A DNA stretch of 11,618 bases from Chloroflexota bacterium (GTDB lineage Bacteria > Chloroflexota > Limnocylindria > Limnocylindrales > CSP1-4), in NCBI GenBank assembly GCA_025355255.1, contig JANYAA010000007.1, forward strand, positions 1 through 11,618, read 5' to 3'. A program made the position numbers and the translations under genes. Below the pieces are notes generated by a model. The model had not been told where the DNA came from. It made no database searches and saw only the letters and a list, made by a program, of their open reading frames with translations. This document shows, piece after piece, positions 11,047-11,618 of the stretch (position 1 is its first letter; every line of letters starts with the position of its first letter).

Positions 11047-11618
11047 CTACCTGCTGGGCCGTCCGAGGGTGGGTTTGGCTGGTCGCAGGACGAACCCGCG
11101 GTACCCCGGGACGAAGCCCGCGGCGAGGAGCGCGTCGCGGCGCGGCCAGACGGCGACAGGTTCGCTGTCCGCCTTGGCGAGGACGAGCTCGCGGACACGG
11201 CCGTCGGCGACGAGGGCGCCGAGCGCGGGCAGGGCGGCGGCCAACACGGCCGAGTCATCCGCCGGGGGCAGGGCGACAAGCGACGAGCCGCCGCGATCCA
11301 AGTAGAGCGCCGCGGCACCATCCACCAGCACGACGTACGCACCGGCTGCACGTTGGAGCGGACGCCGATCGTGCTCATCACGGCGCGGCCACGGCAGGGC
11401 AGCGCCGTACGGGTTGGCCGGATCGGACGCCGCAAGCAGGTGCACGCGGCTGCTGCCGTCGCGGCTGCCGCCCGGGCCGCCATCCGCAGACGACGCCTCG
11501 CCGGGACCGGGGCGCATGGCCCGCAGCCGATCCACGGCACCCGGCAGGGCGAACTGCGCAGCGCCCAGACCGTCCACGAAGTAACCGCGTCGGATGCGAC
11601 CGCGCTCCTCGAGCGCTC
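11047..11618 (-). CDS. lhr: C-terminal 189 residues of an Lhr-family DEAD/DEAH helicase (5' end outside window)
   Basis: The frame is open to the right edge, so the gene starts beyond it. The visible part opens with RGRIRRGYFVDGLGAAQFAL and PGAVDRLR, then ASDPANPYGAALPWP, GAYVVLVDGAAALYLDRGG and a final AGFVPGYRGFVLRP. These are characteristic of the C-terminal region of the long Lhr helicases (about 1500 residues in mycobacteria), ATP-dependent 3'-5' translocases linked to DNA damage responses. The helicase motifs themselves lie outside the window. A Gly/Ser-rich insert (about PGEASSADGGPGGSRDGSS) separates the two conserved parts. It is followed on the same strand by the PIN and nei genes, probably as one repair operon. 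Confidence 0.88.
   Translation of the reverse strand, partial: ALEERGRIRRGYFVDGLGAAQFALPGAVDRLRAMRPGPGEASSADGGPGGSRDGSSRVHLLAASDPANPYGAALPWPRRDEHDRRPLQRAAGAYVVLVDGAAALYLDRGGSSLVALPPADDSAVLAAALPALGALVADGRVRELVLAKADSEPVAVWPRRDALLAAGFVPGYRGFVLRPAKPTLGRPSR

Overview
This is a high-GC window with G/C-rich third codon positions in every real gene. It has compact operons with 0-4 nt junctions, and the set of a mycobacterial-type Lhr helicase next to a Nei glycosylase, a cyanophycinase, a short GT87-type membrane protein and a Tat-type secreted repeat protein. This suggests a bacterial chromosome from a high-GC lineage such as Chloroflexota (or possibly Actinomycetota). The lineage is inferred from gene content only. 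No insertion sequence, CRISPR array, tRNA or rRNA was seen.

Layout. Bases 1-1020 (minus strand) hold a cyanophycinase (cphB) with a near-leaderless promoter, followed downstream by the first 34 codons of an unidentified Ala/Asp/Pro-repeat protein that runs off the edge. Divergently, 1104-2939 (plus) hold a GT87/DUF2029-like membrane protein and a signal-peptide-bearing beta-repeat protein. A 245 bp convergent gap full of palindromes separates the latter from a class II glutamine amidotransferase (3185-3916, minus), which also has a near-leaderless promoter.

The centre (4021-7314, minus) is the most interesting part. A 678-residue GltD-like flavin/iron-sulfur oxidoreductase, with two N-terminal 4Fe-4S ferredoxin clusters, is translationally coupled (4 nt overlap) to a five-helix membrane protein. 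A second, paralogous five-helix protein follows 10 nt later, and a hairpin/T-tract terminator closes the unit. I read this as a membrane-bound NAD(P)H-linked electron-transfer complex whose membrane subunits I cannot assign to a known family.

The 305 bp leader of this operon carries three copies of an ATGAC-N5-G(T/C)C(A/G)T dyad spaced exactly 62 bp apart, the last inside a 14 bp perfect palindrome. Immediately upstream and co-directional lies a two-component system: a membrane/GAF histidine kinase with a TTG start, and a NarL/LuxR-type response regulator. The natural hypothesis is that this system controls the redox operon through the dyads.

The right end (9696-11618, minus) is a DNA-repair block: the C-terminus of an Lhr-family helicase, a PIN-domain ribonuclease with intact acidic residues but no intact antitoxin, and a Nei/Fpg DNA glycosylase that abuts the PIN gene with no gap.
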